In this document: piece by piece, positions 1-10,645 of the stretch
Layout: every line of letters begins with the position of its first letter
Position numbering within the stretch: the stretch's first letter is position 1
Assembly (NCBI RefSeq): GCF_900114375.1
Contig: NZ_FOSV01000009.1
Span: 62,001 to 126,000 of the forward strand
Length of the DNA: 64,000 nucleotides
From: Methylorubrum salsuginis
GTDB lineage: Bacteria > Pseudomonadota > Alphaproteobacteria > Rhizobiales > Beijerinckiaceae
Direction: 5' to 3'
The notes under the pieces: model-generated
What the model was told of the DNA's origin: nothing
Databases searched by the model: none
Seen by the model: only the letters and a program-made list of their open reading frames with translations
Position numbers and translations under genes: made by a program

Positions 1-538
1 GGAGACCCTCGAGTTCCACCACGACAAGCACCACAAGGCCTACGTCGACACGGGCAACAAGCTGCTCGAAGGCACCGATCTCGCCGGCAAGAGCGTCGAG
101 GAGATCGTCAAGGCGAGCTACGGCACGAACCAGGCGCTGTTCAACAACGCCGGCCAGCACTTCAACCACCTCCATTTCTGGAACTGGATGAAGCCCAACG
201 GCGGCGGCCAGCCCCCGCAGGCGCTCGCCTCCAAGATCGACGAGGATCTCGGCGGCTACGAGAAGTTCAAGGCCGACTTCATCCAGGCCGGCATCGGCCA
301 GTTCGGCTCAGGCTGGGCGTGGCTCGCGGTCAAGGACGGCAAGCTCGCCATCATGAAGACCCCCAACGGCGAGAACCCGCTGGTCCACGGCGCCACCCCG
401 ATCCTCGGCGTCGACGTGTGGGAGCACTCCTACTACATCGACTACCGCAACCGCCGGCCCGACTACCTCAAGGCGTTCGTCGAGAACCTCGTGAATTGGG
501 AGTATGTCGAGAAGCTGTACGGCGAGGCGAAGGCCTGA
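1..538 (+). CDS. sodB: Superoxide dismutase [Fe], 5'-truncated by the window edge
   Basis: Converts superoxide to hydrogen peroxide and oxygen in the cytoplasm. The reading frame is open from base 2, and 178 residues are visible; the family is about 200 long, so roughly 20 N-terminal residues lie outside the window. The metal ligands can be seen: a His in the HHDKHHKAYV segment, a second His in QHFNHLHFWNW, and Asp and His in DVWEHSYYIDYRN. The Gln in NNAGQHFNH and the GQFGSGWAWL segment fit the Fe-type rather than the Mn-type enzyme, although rhizobial relatives can accept either metal. A strong hairpin follows the stop codon, so the gene ends its transcription unit. Confidence 0.95.
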   Translation, partial: ETLEFHHDKHHKAYVDTGNKLLEGTDLAGKSVEEIVKASYGTNQALFNNAGQHFNHLHFWNWMKPNGGGQPPQALASKIDEDLGGYEKFKADFIQAGIGQFGSGWAWLAVKDGKLAIMKTPNGENPLVHGATPILGVDVWEHSYYIDYRNRRPDYLKAFVENLVNWEYVEKLYGEAKA

Positions 539-564
539 TCGGCTTTTTCTGACACGTGATGTCC

Positions 565-598
565 GGGCCGCCCCATCGCCGATGGGGCGGCCCTTTTC
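565..598 (+). terminator. Intrinsic terminator of sodB
   Basis: A perfect 13-bp stem (565-577 with 581-593) closes a 3-base loop and is followed by TTTT at 594-597. It begins 27 bases after the sodB stop codon. Confidence 0.85.
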
Positions 599-668
599 GT
601 GCCCGGCGTGGCGCGGCGGTCATTGCCCCGGCGCGGACCCGCGCCGTACTCGTCGGTCGGGCTTTCAT

Positions 669-802
669 CCCACCCACACCCTCATCCTGAGGTGCCGCGT
701 CAGCGGCCTCGAAGGAGGGCTCCAGGGACCGCTGAGACTTCTGGAGCCCTCCTTCGAGGCCTCCGCTGTGCTGCGGCACCTCAGGATGAGGGTGCGGGTG
801 GG
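669..802. repeat. Long intergenic palindromic repeat, copy 1
   Basis: The 30-base arms 669-698 and 773-802 are inverted copies with one mismatch. Inside them is a second perfect inverted pair, 707-725 with 741-759. The whole unit could fold into a long cruciform or hairpin between sodB and murJ. A related, more degenerate unit lies at 22349-22459. The architecture is that of dispersed REP/BIME-like elements. It accounts for most of the sodB-murJ intergenic space together with the sodB terminator. Confidence 0.85.
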
Positions 803-867
803 AGAGCCGGGTCCGGCGGCGGAGCCTTTTCCGCGGTCGTACGGGATCGGTCCGAAAAGAGAAAAAA

Positions 868-2397
868 ATGATCCGCTCGATCCTCTCCGTCGGCGGCTGG
901 ACGCTGGTCTCGCGGGTCACCGGGTTCGCCCGCGACGTGGTGACGGCGGCCGTGATGGGGGCAGGACCCGTCGCCGACGCCTTCGTCGTCGCCTTCCGCC
1001 TACCGAACCACTTTCGCGCGATCTTCGGCGAGGGGGCGTTCAACACCGCCTTCGTGCCGGCCTATGCGCGGCTCGAGGAGGCAGGCGAGGCCGGCGCCGC
1101 GCAACGGTTTGCGGATCGCGTCTTCACCCTGATGCTGCTGGTGCAGGTGGGCCTGCTGGCTCTGGCGCTACCCGCGATGCCCTGGGTGGTGCGCGCCCTG
1201 GCGCCGGGCTTTTCCGAGGATGCCGAGCGGTTTTCGCTCGCCGTCGATCTCACCCGGATCACCTTCCCCTACCTGCTGTTCATGACGCTGGTGACGCTGT
1301 TCTCCGGCATCCTGAACGCGCATCGCCGTTTCGCCGCCGCCGCGGGCGCGCCGGTGCTGCTCAACCTCGCGATGCTGGTGGCGCTGGCTCTGGCCTTTCT
1401 GTTCCCGAACGCGGCCTACGCCGCCGCCTGGGGCGTGTCGGTGTCGGGCGTGCTGCAATTCGCCCTCGTCTGGTGGGCTGCCCGCCGCGGGGCCTACGCG
1501 CCGCGGCTGATGCGCCCCAGCTTCCGCGACCCCGACATGGTCCGCTTCTTCAAGGTGCTCGGCCCCGCGGTGATCGGCTCGGCCGGGTTCCAGATCGCGT
1601 CCTTCGCCGACACCATCATCGCGAGCTTTCTGCCGGTCGGGGCGGTCTCGGCGCTCTACTACGCGGACCGGCTCTATCAGCTCCCCTTCGGCGTCATCGC
1701 CATCGCGGCCGGCACCGTGCTGTTGCCCGAGATGAGCCGCCGGCTCGCCGCCGGAGACGTGGAGGGCGCGCATGCGGCGCAGAACCGGGCGGCGGGATTC
1801 TCGCTCGCGCTGTCGGCCCCCTTCGCGGTGGCCTTCCTGACCCTGCCGGGGTCGATCATGGCGGCCCTGTTCCAGCGTGGCGCCTTCACCGCCGAGGACG
1901 CGGCCCGCTCGGCGGCAGTGCTCGCCGCCTACGGGCTGGCCCTGCCGGCGGCGGTGCTGGTGCGGTCGGCTCTGGCGAGCTTCTACGCCCGGCAGGACAC
2001 GAAAACGCCGCTCTACGCCTCGCTCACCGGCATTGCGGTCAACGTCGCGCTCAAGCTCGTGCTGACCGGTCCCTACGGCGTCGCGGGCCTCGCGCTCGCC
2101 ACCGCCATCGGCGCCTGGATCAATCTCGGCCTGCTCTACGCGCTCGCGCTCAAGCGCGGCTGGACCGCACCGGGGCGCCCGCTCCTCGTCATTGTGGCGG
2201 TGGTGGCCGCCGCGAGCCTCGGGCTCGCCGGCCTCGCGGTCTACGGCCTGCCGCTGGCCGAGTGGTTCGTGCCCGCCCTCCCCCATTTCCGCGAGATCGC
2301 GGTGCTGGCGCTGATCGGCGCCGTCGGCGCTCTGGCCTATGGCGGCGCCCTGCTGGCGGGCCTGCGCCTGTTCGGCGTGCGCCTGCGCCGCAGGTAG
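868..2397 (+). CDS. murJ: Lipid II flippase MurJ (MviN)
   Basis: Inner-membrane MOP-superfamily flippase that moves lipid II to the periplasmic face for peptidoglycan synthesis. The product has 509 residues, the usual family length, and is hydrophobic throughout, with about 14 expected membrane segments. The N-terminus (SRVTGFARDVV, then FRLPNHFRAIFGEGAFNTAF) is the characteristic MurJ signature, and YYADRLYQLPFGV follows mid-protein. The ATG is preceded by an AAGAGA ribosome-binding-like run. A HAD-family gene starts 31 bases downstream on the same strand and may be co-transcribed. Confidence 0.97.
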   Translation: MIRSILSVGGWTLVSRVTGFARDVVTAAVMGAGPVADAFVVAFRLPNHFRAIFGEGAFNTAFVPAYARLEEAGEAGAAQRFADRVFTLMLLVQVGLLALALPAMPWVVRALAPGFSEDAERFSLAVDLTRITFPYLLFMTLVTLFSGILNAHRRFAAAAGAPVLLNLAMLVALALAFLFPNAAYAAAWGVSVSGVLQFALVWWAARRGAYAPRLMRPSFRDPDMVRFFKVLGPAVIGSAGFQIASFADTIIASFLPVGAVSALYYADRLYQLPFGVIAIAAGTVLLPEMSRRLAAGDVEGAHAAQNRAAGFSLALSAPFAVAFLTLPGSIMAALFQRGAFTAEDAARSAAVLAAYGLALPAAVLVRSALASFYARQDTKTPLYASLTGIAVNVALKLVLTGPYGVAGLALATAIGAWINLGLLYALALKRGWTAPGRPLLVIVAVVAAASLGLAGLAVYGLPLAEWFVPALPHFREIAVLALIGAVGALAYGGALLAGLRLFGVRLRRR

Positions 2398-2428
2398 CCG
2401 CGCGCCATCCATGCCACAGGTGAGCGGC

Positions 2429-3103
2429 ATGACACGCTCCGACCTCCTCGCCGGCAAGACCCACGCCGTGTTCGACGCCTACGGCACGCTGTTCGACGTG
2501 CATTCGGCGGTCGCCCGCCACGCCGGAGCCATCGGTCCGAAGGCGCAGGCGTTCTCGGAGATGTGGCGCACCAAGCAGCTCGAATACAGCTGGGTGATCG
2601 GGTTGATGGGCCGCTACGAAGCGTTCTGGACGCTGACCGAGCGCGCCCTCGACTTCGCCCTGGCCAAGCACCCGGACGTGAACCCCACGCTGCGCGAAAC
2701 GCTGCTCGACGCCTATCGCGATCTCGATGCCTACGCCGAGGTTCCGGGTGTTCTGGCGCGCCTGCGCGAGGCGGGCCTGCAAACCGCCGTGTTCTCCAAC
2801 GGCGACGCCACGATGCTGGCGCGGGCGGTCGCCTCCGCCGGGCTGGCCGAGCGGCTCGACGCGGTGCTGTCGGTGGACCCCGTCCGCACCTTCAAGACGG
2901 CACCGGCCGCCTACCGACTGGTGCTCGACCGGCTCGGGGCCGCCCGCGAGGGCGTATTGTTCTTCTCCTCCAACCGCTGGGATATCGCGGGCGCCGCCGC
3001 CTTCGGTTTCGACGCGGTCTGGGTCAACCGCACCGACCACCCCGACGAATACCCAGATCTGACGCCCCGCCTCGTCGTGAAGAGCCTCGACACGCTCGTG
3101 TGA
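2429..3103 (+). CDS. Haloacid dehalogenase, type II
   Basis: Predicted cytoplasmic HAD-superfamily hydrolase of the L-2-haloacid dehalogenase type, which releases halide from 2-haloalkanoic acids via an aspartyl-ester intermediate; the true substrate cannot be read from sequence. The product has 224 residues. Motif I is FDAYGTLFDV with the nucleophilic Asp first, motif II is FSNGD, a Lys lies in RTFKTAPAAYRLVLDRLG, and SSNRWDIAGAAAFGF near the C-terminus is typical of type II dehalogenases. I chose the ATG at 2429 because AGGTGA lies 5 bases upstream; an in-frame ATG at 2411 would add six residues. Confidence 0.88.
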   Translation: MTRSDLLAGKTHAVFDAYGTLFDVHSAVARHAGAIGPKAQAFSEMWRTKQLEYSWVIGLMGRYEAFWTLTERALDFALAKHPDVNPTLRETLLDAYRDLDAYAEVPGVLARLREAGLQTAVFSNGDATMLARAVASAGLAERLDAVLSVDPVRTFKTAPAAYRLVLDRLGAAREGVLFFSSNRWDIAGAAAFGFDAVWVNRTDHPDEYPDLTPRLVVKSLDTLV

Positions 3104-3186
3104 ACGGACGCCTCCGCCGGCGTTCGCCAATCCTTAAGCACGCGGGTGGCATTTTACGGGAGCGTCCCCTGGAGGTTCTTGGTCCC

Positions 3187-3522
3187 GTGTCCGTTTCCGT
3201 CCTTGCCCGGAAGGGCGTTTGCGCGGCGCTCCTCGCCGCAGCCCTCGTCTCCACCGCGCCGGCCTCGGCCCGTGACGGCCGCAACGGCGCCCTGATCGGC
3301 GGCGCCGCCGCCGGTGTCGTCGGCGGCCTGGCCCTCGGTGCGCTCCTCAACAGCGCCCCGCCCCCGCCGCCCGGCCCGGCCCCGCGCCCGGTCTATGTCG
3401 AGGAAGGCCCGGTCTACGTCGCCCCACCGCCGCGCCGCGGCCCGATCTGCCACTACGAGCGCCGCAAGCAGTGGCTCAACGACATCGAGTTCACCTACAA
3501 GAGCGTCGAAGTCTGCGAATAA
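3187..3522 (+). CDS. Small secreted Gly/Pro-rich protein of unknown function
   Basis: A 111-residue product from a GTG start with GGAGG 11 bases upstream. The N-terminus is a signal peptide ending near STAPASA. A glycine-rich hydrophobic stretch (GGAAAGVVGGLALGALL) resembles a glycine-zipper segment. It is followed by a proline-rich linker with repeated PVYVE/VYVAPP units and a conserved-looking tail (CHYERRKQWLNDIEFTYKS) with two Cys that could form a disulfide. Probably periplasmic or envelope-associated. I do not recognise a named family. Confidence 0.75.
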   Translation: MSVSVLARKGVCAALLAAALVSTAPASARDGRNGALIGGAAAGVVGGLALGALLNSAPPPPPGPAPRPVYVEEGPVYVAPPPRRGPICHYERRKQWLNDIEFTYKSVEVCE

Positions 3523-3546
3523 GGCCGATGCGGGAGGGCGTCCGCG

Positions 3547-5316
3547 TCAGGCGGGCGCCTTCTTCGTGAGGATCCAGTCCTCGACCACGATGGCGTCGAG
3601 GCCCGTCGTGTAGAACATCAGGATCGCGTCCTCCGCGCTATGGAGGATCGGCTTGCCCATCACGTTGAAGCTGGTGTTGAGCAGGATCGGCACGCCGCTG
3701 ATGTCGGCGAACGCCGCGATCAGCGCCGCGTAACGCGGGTTGCGCGCGGCCGTCACGCTCTGAAGCCGACCGGTGCCGTCGGCGTGAACGACCGCAGGCA
3801 CCCGCGCCCGCACGTCTTCGCGCCAGACCAGCGTGCGCTCCATGTAGGGGCTGTCCGAATAGTCCTCGAACCAGTCCGGCCCGGCCGCGGCCAGGATCGA
3901 GGGCGCGAACGGGCGGAACGCCTCGCGGTACTTCACCTTGGCGTTGAGCGTCGCCTTGGCATGGGCCGGGCGCGGATCGGCCAGGATCGAGCGGTTGCCC
4001 AGTGCCCGCGGCCCGAACTCGGCCCGCCCCTGCACCCAGCCGACGAGCCCGCCCTCGGCGAGGATGTTTGCCGCTTCCCGCGTCACGCCCTCGATGTCGA
4101 GGCGTCGAGCGCGCGGCTCCCACGCCGCCATGCGCTCGAACGGTTCGGTCGAGACCGTCGAGCCGAGATAGGGCGTGAGCGGGCGCGCCTCAGCCGCCGG
4201 GCCGGTCCAGTCGGGATGGTCTTGCGCCAACGCCAGCCACGCGGCGCCGATGGCGTTGCCGTCGTCGGCGGGCGCGGACGGAACGTGGAGCCGTTCGAAG
4301 CCGGAGCGGCCGAGCACGCGGCCGTTATAGGACGAATTGAGCCCGCAGCCGCCCGCGATCACGAGGTTTTCGCAAGGTGCGAGCGCCCAGGCCTCGGCGA
4401 CGAGCCCATCCATCAACTCGCAGAAGACGTCCTGGCCGCAGCGGGCGAGGTCGGCCCAGCCCTGCTCGCCGATATCGGCGGGGCGCCGCGCCAGCACCTC
4501 GGCGGCGACCGCCTGCACCGTCTCGGCCTCGGCGAACCGCAGGCGCCCGTTCTCGACCGCGTAGAGGCGGCGCAGCAGGGCCATCAGGGCCGGATCGGAT
4601 TGGCCGTAGGGGCTAAGCCCCATGATCTTCCATTCCTCGCCCTTGATCTGGTCGAAGCCGGCGAGATCGGTGACGAGCCCGTAGAGGAAGCCGACCGAGC
4701 CGCGCCCGCGGTGACGCCGCACCTCCTCGATGCGCCCGTTCCGCAAGCGGTAGATCGCCGCCGCCCCGGTCTCGCCCATGCCGTCGACGATCAGCGCCGT
4801 CGCCTCCGCGAACGGGCTGCTCCACAGGGCGTAGGCGGCATGGGACAGGTGGTGGGCGAAGCGGCGCTGCCCGGTGATCGTCGCGCGGGGCTTGCCGCCG
4901 AGCCCGCGGGTCTCGTTGTCGAGCGCCAGCAGCGTGCCGTAGCCGGCCCGCGCCTGCATGGCGTGGAGATCGGCGATGAAGACGCGCTCGGCCCGCTCGG
5001 GCACGAAGGAGCGATTGAGGGTGGAGGGGTGGGCAGCCAGCGCCGTCAGGTCGAAGGCGCCCGAGGCTGCCTGTCCCTTCAGGAAGTCCGAGAACGGCTC
5101 CCCCCAGGACGAGGCGACGACGAGCTCGGAGCCTTCCGGCAGGTATCGCTCGAGCAGCCCGGCCATGCGGGTGCCGGGATCGGGCTCGCAGTTCGGGGCG
5201 CGCTTGTATTGGAGATAACGCTCGGCCGCCTCGGCAAAGAGCACTTCGCCGTCCGGCCCGACCAGGGCCATTGCCGGATCGTGGAAGGTCGTGGCGAGGC
5301 CGAGATAGAAGGGCAT
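3547..5316 (-). CDS. NodU/CmcH-family carbamoyltransferase
   Basis: Predicted to transfer a carbamoyl group from carbamoyl phosphate to a hydroxyl of a sugar or small molecule, as in Nod-factor or antibiotic carbamoylation. The product has 589 residues. The N-terminal YrdC/Kae1-like domain begins at once (MPFYLGLATTFHDPAMAL) and contains HHLSHAAYALWSSPF and an acidic IVDGMGETG loop; AGGCGLNSSYNGR lies mid-protein. The C-terminal domain has WVQGRAEFGPRALGNRSIL and NTSFNVMGKPI, both hallmarks of the family. The ATG at 5316 gives a family-like N-terminus; the frame remains open upstream. No biosynthetic partners lie next to it, so the substrate is unknown. Confidence 0.9.
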   Translation of the reverse strand: MPFYLGLATTFHDPAMALVGPDGEVLFAEAAERYLQYKRAPNCEPDPGTRMAGLLERYLPEGSELVVASSWGEPFSDFLKGQAASGAFDLTALAAHPSTLNRSFVPERAERVFIADLHAMQARAGYGTLLALDNETRGLGGKPRATITGQRRFAHHLSHAAYALWSSPFAEATALIVDGMGETGAAAIYRLRNGRIEEVRRHRGRGSVGFLYGLVTDLAGFDQIKGEEWKIMGLSPYGQSDPALMALLRRLYAVENGRLRFAEAETVQAVAAEVLARRPADIGEQGWADLARCGQDVFCELMDGLVAEAWALAPCENLVIAGGCGLNSSYNGRVLGRSGFERLHVPSAPADDGNAIGAAWLALAQDHPDWTGPAAEARPLTPYLGSTVSTEPFERMAAWEPRARRLDIEGVTREAANILAEGGLVGWVQGRAEFGPRALGNRSILADPRPAHAKATLNAKVKYREAFRPFAPSILAAAGPDWFEDYSDSPYMERTLVWREDVRARVPAVVHADGTGRLQSVTAARNPRYAALIAAFADISGVPILLNTSFNVMGKPILHSAEDAILMFYTTGLDAIVVEDWILTKKAPA

Positions 5317-5422
5317 GAGCCTTGGGCTACACCCCGAGGAGACGGGTCGCAACGCGGGTCGGCACCCCGTGCACCCCTCGCTCCGGCGTGTCGGGAAGGG
5401 GAGCACGGCGGAGGCCGCGCGA

Positions 5423-6073
5423 TCAGGCCCCTTCGCCCAACGCCGCCCGGATCAGCCGTTTTCCTTCTTCGCCCGACCACTCGGCGGGGCCCTTCATCAC
5501 GCCGAGCATGCAGCCCTTGGCGTCGACGAGGGCCGTCGTCGGCAGGCCGGTCGAGCCGGCGGCCGATTGGAGCGCCGGCAGCACCTTGCCCTCGGGGTCG
5601 CCGTAATAGGTCAGCCCGGTGATGCCGTTGGCCTTGAACCAAGCGGGCGGCTTGTCGAGGTTGCGGGTCTCGACGTTGATCGCCACCACTTGGAAGCGGT
5701 CGCCGCCGAGATCGGCCTGGAGCCGGTCGAGGGCCGGCATCTCGGCCTTGCAGGGGGCGCACCATGTCGCCCACAGGTTCACCAGCCGCAGCTTTCCGTC
5801 GAGGGCCGAAAGCTCGGTCGGGGCGCCGTCCGGGCCCTTGAAGGCCAGCGCCGGGGCGGGTTTCGGGGCCGGCCACGCCTCGAAGGCCGCGACCGCGCCG
5901 CGGGCGAGCGGAGCGAGGCGGGCGGCGGTCGGCGCGGCCTCCGCGCAGGGGCCGGTGGGCCCGAGCCCCATGAGGTTGCCGAGGTTCCGGCCGGTCCCGT
6001 ATAGGGCGAAGCCGCCGAGCAGCGCGGCGGCGAAGACGCCGCCCGCGATCAGGATTTTCGGGTTTGCCCTCAC
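5423..6073 (-). CDS. tlpA: Thiol:disulfide interchange protein TlpA
   Basis: Membrane-anchored periplasmic thioredoxin-like reductant, known from rhizobia to act in cytochrome oxidase copper-centre assembly. The product has 216 residues from a GTG start. A single N-terminal hydrophobic anchor (about residues 6-26) is followed by a short linker and a thioredoxin fold with the active site WCAPC (C105 and C108) in [32 protein letters not shown] supplies the cis-Pro loop. It is divergent from argH with 42 bases between the starts. The same tlpA/argH arrangement is known in Bradyrhizobium and other Hyphomicrobiales. Confidence 0.93.
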   Translation of the reverse strand: MRANPKILIAGGVFAAALLGGFALYGTGRNLGNLMGLGPTGPCAEAAPTAARLAPLARGAVAAFEAWPAPKPAPALAFKGPDGAPTELSALDGKLRLVNLWATWCAPCKAEMPALDRLQADLGGDRFQVVAINVETRNLDKPPAWFKANGITGLTYYGDPEGKVLPALQSAAGSTGLPTTALVDAKGCMLGVMKGPAEWSGEEGKRLIRAALGEGA

Positions 6074-6115
6074 CGGCAGGCTCCGGTGCGCGCAGTCGGG
6101 AAGGTGGAACGGGCC

Positions 6116-7507
6116 ATGAGCAACCGGATGTGGGGCGGGCGCTTCGCGAGCGGCCCTGCCGAGATCATGGAGGAGATCAACGCCTCCATCGGGTTCGACC
6201 GGCGCCTCGCGCCCCAGGACATTCGCGGCTCGCTGGCGCATGTCGCGATGCTGGGGGCGCAGGGCATCCTGCCGGCCGACGATGTGGCCGCGATTTCCGA
6301 CGGGCTCAAGTCCGTCGAGGCCGAGATCGCGCGCGGCGAATTCGCGTATCGGCGCGAATTGGAGGACATCCACATGGCGGTGGAGAGCCGCCTGACCGAG
6401 ATCGTCGGCCCCGCCGCCGGCCGCCTCCACACCGCCCGCTCGCGCAACGATCAGGTCGCCACCGACATGCGGCTGTGGGTGCGCGACACCCTCGATGCGC
6501 TGGACGCGCAGGTCGCCGAATTGCAGCGGGTGCTGGCCGAGAGTGCCGAGAAATACGCGGCGACCGTGATGCCGGGCTTCACCCACCTGCAATCGGCCCA
6601 GCCCGTCACCTTCGGCCACCATTGCCTCGCCTATGTCGAGATGCTGGCCCGCGACCGGGGCCGGTTCCGCGATGCCCGCGCGCGGCTCAACGAGTGCCCG
6701 CTCGGCGCCGCCGCGCTCGCCGGCACATCCTTCCCGATCGACCGGCACGCGGTCGCCGCCGCGCTCGGCTTCGACCGGCCGACCGCGAATTCCCTGGATT
6801 CCGTGGCCGACCGCGACTTCGCGTTGGAATCGCTCGCCGCCGCCTCGATCTGCGCCGTCCACCTCTCGCGCTTCGCCGAGGAGCTGGTGGTGTGGACCTC
6901 GGCCCAGTTCGGCTTCGTGAAGCTGTCCGACCGCTTCACCACCGGCTCGTCGATCATGCCCCAGAAGCGCAACCCCGACGCCGCCGAGCTGGTCCGCGCC
7001 AAGGCCGGGCGCATCGTCGGCGCGCTGACGGGTCTGCTGATCGTGATGAAGGGGCTGCCGCTCGCCTATTCCAAGGACATGCAGGAGGACAAGGAGGGCA
7101 CCTTCGACGCGCTCCAGTCCCTCTCCCTGTGTCTGGCCGCCATGACCGGCATGGTGCGCGACCTCGAGCCCGTCACCGAGACGCTGAAGCGCGCCGCCGG
7201 CTCCGGCTACGCCACCGCCACCGATCTCGCCGACTGGCTGGTGCGCGAACTCGGGATGCCGTTCCGGCAGGCCCACCACGTCACCGGCCGGGTCGTGGCC
7301 GCGGCGGCCGAGCGCGGCGTCGGATTGGAAGAGCTGTCCCTCGACGCGATGCAGGCCATCGAGCCGCAGATCACGGATGCGGTCTTCGCCGTGCTCGGCG
7401 TCGAGAACTCGGTGGCGAGCCGCACCAGCTACGGCGGCACCGCGCCGGACAACGTCCGGGCCCAGGCGCAGGGCTGGCTCGCGAAGCTGGCCCCTGTGGA
7501 GAAGTAG
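6116..7507 (+). CDS. argH: Argininosuccinate lyase
   Basis: Final step of arginine synthesis: cleaves argininosuccinate to arginine and fumarate in the cytoplasm. The product has 463 residues, the normal length for this homotetrameric fumarase/aspartase-superfamily enzyme. The N-terminus [39 protein letters not shown] and the mobile signature loop [12 protein letters not shown] (residues 277-288) are all present. I chose the ATG at 6116, with AAGGTGG 8 bases upstream; an upstream in-frame GTG at 6086 would add ten atypical residues. A small gene of unknown function follows, rather than the lysA seen in some relatives. Confidence 0.97.
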   Translation: MSNRMWGGRFASGPAEIMEEINASIGFDRRLAPQDIRGSLAHVAMLGAQGILPADDVAAISDGLKSVEAEIARGEFAYRRELEDIHMAVESRLTEIVGPAAGRLHTARSRNDQVATDMRLWVRDTLDALDAQVAELQRVLAESAEKYAATVMPGFTHLQSAQPVTFGHHCLAYVEMLARDRGRFRDARARLNECPLGAAALAGTSFPIDRHAVAAALGFDRPTANSLDSVADRDFALESLAAASICAVHLSRFAEELVVWTSAQFGFVKLSDRFTTGSSIMPQKRNPDAAELVRAKAGRIVGALTGLLIVMKGLPLAYSKDMQEDKEGTFDALQSLSLCLAAMTGMVRDLEPVTETLKRAAGSGYATATDLADWLVRELGMPFRQAHHVTGRVVAAAAERGVGLEELSLDAMQAIEPQITDAVFAVLGVENSVASRTSYGGTAPDNVRAQAQGWLAKLAPVEK

Positions 7508-7603
7508 GACGGACCCGCGGGAACGGGCATGGAAAGTGCGGCGTTCATGGAACGGCTAGGTCAGCTTGGCTATCCGGACGCTCGAACCCGCGGAGTCCCG
7601 TCG

Positions 7604-7891
7604 ATGAACGTAGAGAGCTGGATCACGGTCGAGGAAACCCCTGCCCTGGCGCAGGCGGCGCGGGAGGCGATCGAAGCCCGACTGGCCCGGTTCCCTGTCG
7701 CCCAGCGCGACGCGTTCTGGGCCTCGATCGTGAAGGCCTACAACACGCCCTACAACGACCCGGTGAAGAAGCCGGCGGCCCCGAAGCCCGCCGAGCCGGC
7801 GCCGAAGGTCGAGCTGGTCCTGCCCGAGATCGAGCTGCCCGCCGCCGCCATCGCCTCCGCGGCGCTCGCCGCCGAAATCCGGGCGGCCTGA
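7604..7891 (+). CDS. Small protein of unknown function
   Basis: A 95-residue product from an ATG with GGAG 8 bases upstream; an in-frame ATG at 7529 would add 25 residues. The first half is predicted helical (ARLARFPVAQRDAFWASIVK). The second half is rich in Pro, Ala, Lys and Glu, then hydrophobic Ala/Leu/Ile. There is no signal peptide and no recognised motif. It lies 96 bases after argH on the same strand and could be read through from it. Confidence 0.6.
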   Translation: MNVESWITVEETPALAQAAREAIEARLARFPVAQRDAFWASIVKAYNTPYNDPVKKPAAPKPAEPAPKVELVLPEIELPAAAIASAALAAEIRAA

Positions 7892-8016
7892 GGCCGTTCC
7901 GGCGGCCGTTTTCGGTTGATCGGTGCCCGGCGGGACTTTCCCATCCCGTCCGCGGCCATCATCCTGCCGCGAGAAAAGGCGAGCGGAGCCATTCGTTCGC
8001 CCGGAAAAAGCGTGAG

Positions 8017-8727
8017 ATGCAGCGGCACCGCCTCCCGACCCTCCTGCCCGCCCTCCCCGTCCTGCTCGCGCCCTGGCTGATCGCGGCCGGCGCGTCGCTG
8101 GTGCCGATGCCGACCGAGCGTGCCCACGCCCAGGCCGCCGCCGAGGCGCCCGCGGCCGAGGCGGCGCCGACGGAAGGGCGCCGCAGCCGGCGCGGCCGCC
8201 GTTCTTCGAAGAACAGCGCTCCGAAGGCCGCCGCCGTGCCGCCGGGGATGCAGCAGGCGGTGCCCCTCGCGGTGTTCGGCGACTGGAACGTCTTCACCAA
8301 TGGCGGGCAGGCGCGGGAGAAACTCTGCTACGCCATCGCCCAGCCGACGACGCGCAGCCCGAAATCGCTCGCCCGCGACACCGGCTACCTGTTCGTTTCC
8401 TTCGCCAAGGGCGGCGCCCAGAGCGAGATCGCGGTGATGCTCGGCTTCAAGCCGAGGCCGGCGGCGGCGCAAGCCAAGCCCGGCGCGGCGGCGGCGCCGA
8501 GCGATCCCTACCTGACGGTCGGCGCGACCCGTTACGGCCTCGTCGTCAAGGACGAGAACGCCTGGGTGCAGAATCAGGCCGAGGAGCCGCGCATCGTCGC
8601 CGAAATGAGCCGCACCCAGACCGCCACCGTCCGCACCACCTCGCAGCGCGGCAACCCGACCCAGGACGAGTACGCGCTGGGTGGTTTCGCTGAGGCGCTG
8701 AAACGGGCGCGGGAGGAATGCAAGTAG
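8017..8727 (+). CDS. Invasion-associated locus B (IalB) family protein
   Basis: Secreted protein of the IalB family, named from Bartonella but widespread in non-pathogenic alphaproteobacteria; its biochemical role is not established. The product has 236 residues. A signal peptide with a long hydrophobic core ends near ERAHAQA. A low-complexity Ala/Glu and Arg-rich linker (EGRRSRRGRRSS) follows, then the domain beginning VFGDWNVFTNGG and containing KLCYAIAQP. The two Cys, in KLCY and at the extreme C-terminus (REECK), could form a disulfide. The start ATG is the first in frame with a proper signal sequence. Confidence 0.85.
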   Translation: MQRHRLPTLLPALPVLLAPWLIAAGASLVPMPTERAHAQAAAEAPAAEAAPTEGRRSRRGRRSSKNSAPKAAAVPPGMQQAVPLAVFGDWNVFTNGGQAREKLCYAIAQPTTRSPKSLARDTGYLFVSFAKGGAQSEIAVMLGFKPRPAAAQAKPGAAAAPSDPYLTVGATRYGLVVKDENAWVQNQAEEPRIVAEMSRTQTATVRTTSQRGNPTQDEYALGGFAEALKRAREECK

Positions 8728-8730
8728 GGG

Positions 8731-9488
8731 TCAGCTCTTCAGCCGATAGCCCGTCCTGAAGATCCACGTCACCAGCCCGAGGCAGAGCGCCAGGAACCCG
8801 AACGTCACCGCGATGCTGACGCCGACCGCGACGTCGCCCTTGCCGAAGAAGGCCCAGCGGAAGGCACTGACGAGGTAGACCACCGGGTTGGCGAGGCTCA
8901 CCGCGTGCCAGAACGGCGGCAGCATTTCGATCGAGTAGAAGCTGCCGCCCAGGAACGTCAGGGGGGTGACGATGAGCAGCGGCACCAGCTGAAGCTTCTC
9001 GAACCCGTCCGCCCAGAGGCCGATGACGAAGCCGAACAGGCTGAAGGTGACGGCGGTGAGCAGCAGGAAGGCCACCATCCAGAACGGATGCTCGATGTGC
9101 AGCGGCACGAACAGGGCGGCGGTGGCCAGGATGACGAGGCCGATGAAGATCGACTTGGTCGCCGCCGCGCCGACATAGCCCAGCACCACCTCGAACGGCG
9201 CGATCGGCGCCGAGAGCAACTCGTAGATCGTGCCGGCGAAGCGGGGGAAATAGATGCCGAAGGCGGCGTTGGAGATGCTCTGGGTCAGCAGCGAGAGCAT
9301 GATCAGCCCCGGCACGATGAAGGCGCCGTAGGGGATGCCGTCGACCGTCTGCACCCGTGCGCCGATCGCGGCGCCGAACACGACGAAGTAGAGCGAGGTG
9401 GCGATGACCGGGGCGACGATGCTCTGGAGCGCCGTGCGCCAGAACCGCGCCATCTCGAAGCGGTAGATCGCCAGGACCGCCGGCAGGT

Positions 9489-9492
<4 letters not shown>
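8731..9492 (-). CDS. ABC-2 type transporter permease
   Basis: Integral membrane subunit of an ABC exporter. The product has 253 residues with about six membrane segments, as expected for ABC-2 permeases; [17 protein letters not shown] matches the usual ABC-2 C-terminal signature region. It overlaps the upstream ATPase gene by 4 bases (9489-9492), indicating translational coupling. The exported substrate is unknown: YadH/NodJ-like permeases move drugs, polysaccharides or lipo-oligosaccharides. Confidence 0.9.
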
Positions 9493-10427
<935 letters not shown>

Positions 10428-10645
10428 CGCGGTCCAAAATGCTACGGGGCGCGCCCTATAGCACGCCCCGCGCCGCCGTGAAGCATCGTGGCCGAATGGC
10501 CATTCCGGTGCGTTTTGCCGCGGAAGTGCGGTCTATCAGGGAACTCTCTTCCCCTCTCGCGACTTCAACCTTCACTCTCCTGCGAAAACCTCCCCTGACC
10601 CGGCCTGCCCTCTCAACGAAGGCGGGCCGTTTTCTTGTCCGGAGA

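Noticed and set aside
3640..5622. Long plus-strand open frame of 660 codons
   Set aside because: It lies opposite the carbamoyltransferase gene and is Arg/Gly/Ala-rich without motifs; a shadow frame produced by high GC content. The same holds for other long frames opposite known genes (for example 5423-7279 in its part beyond tlpA, and 54661-56499).
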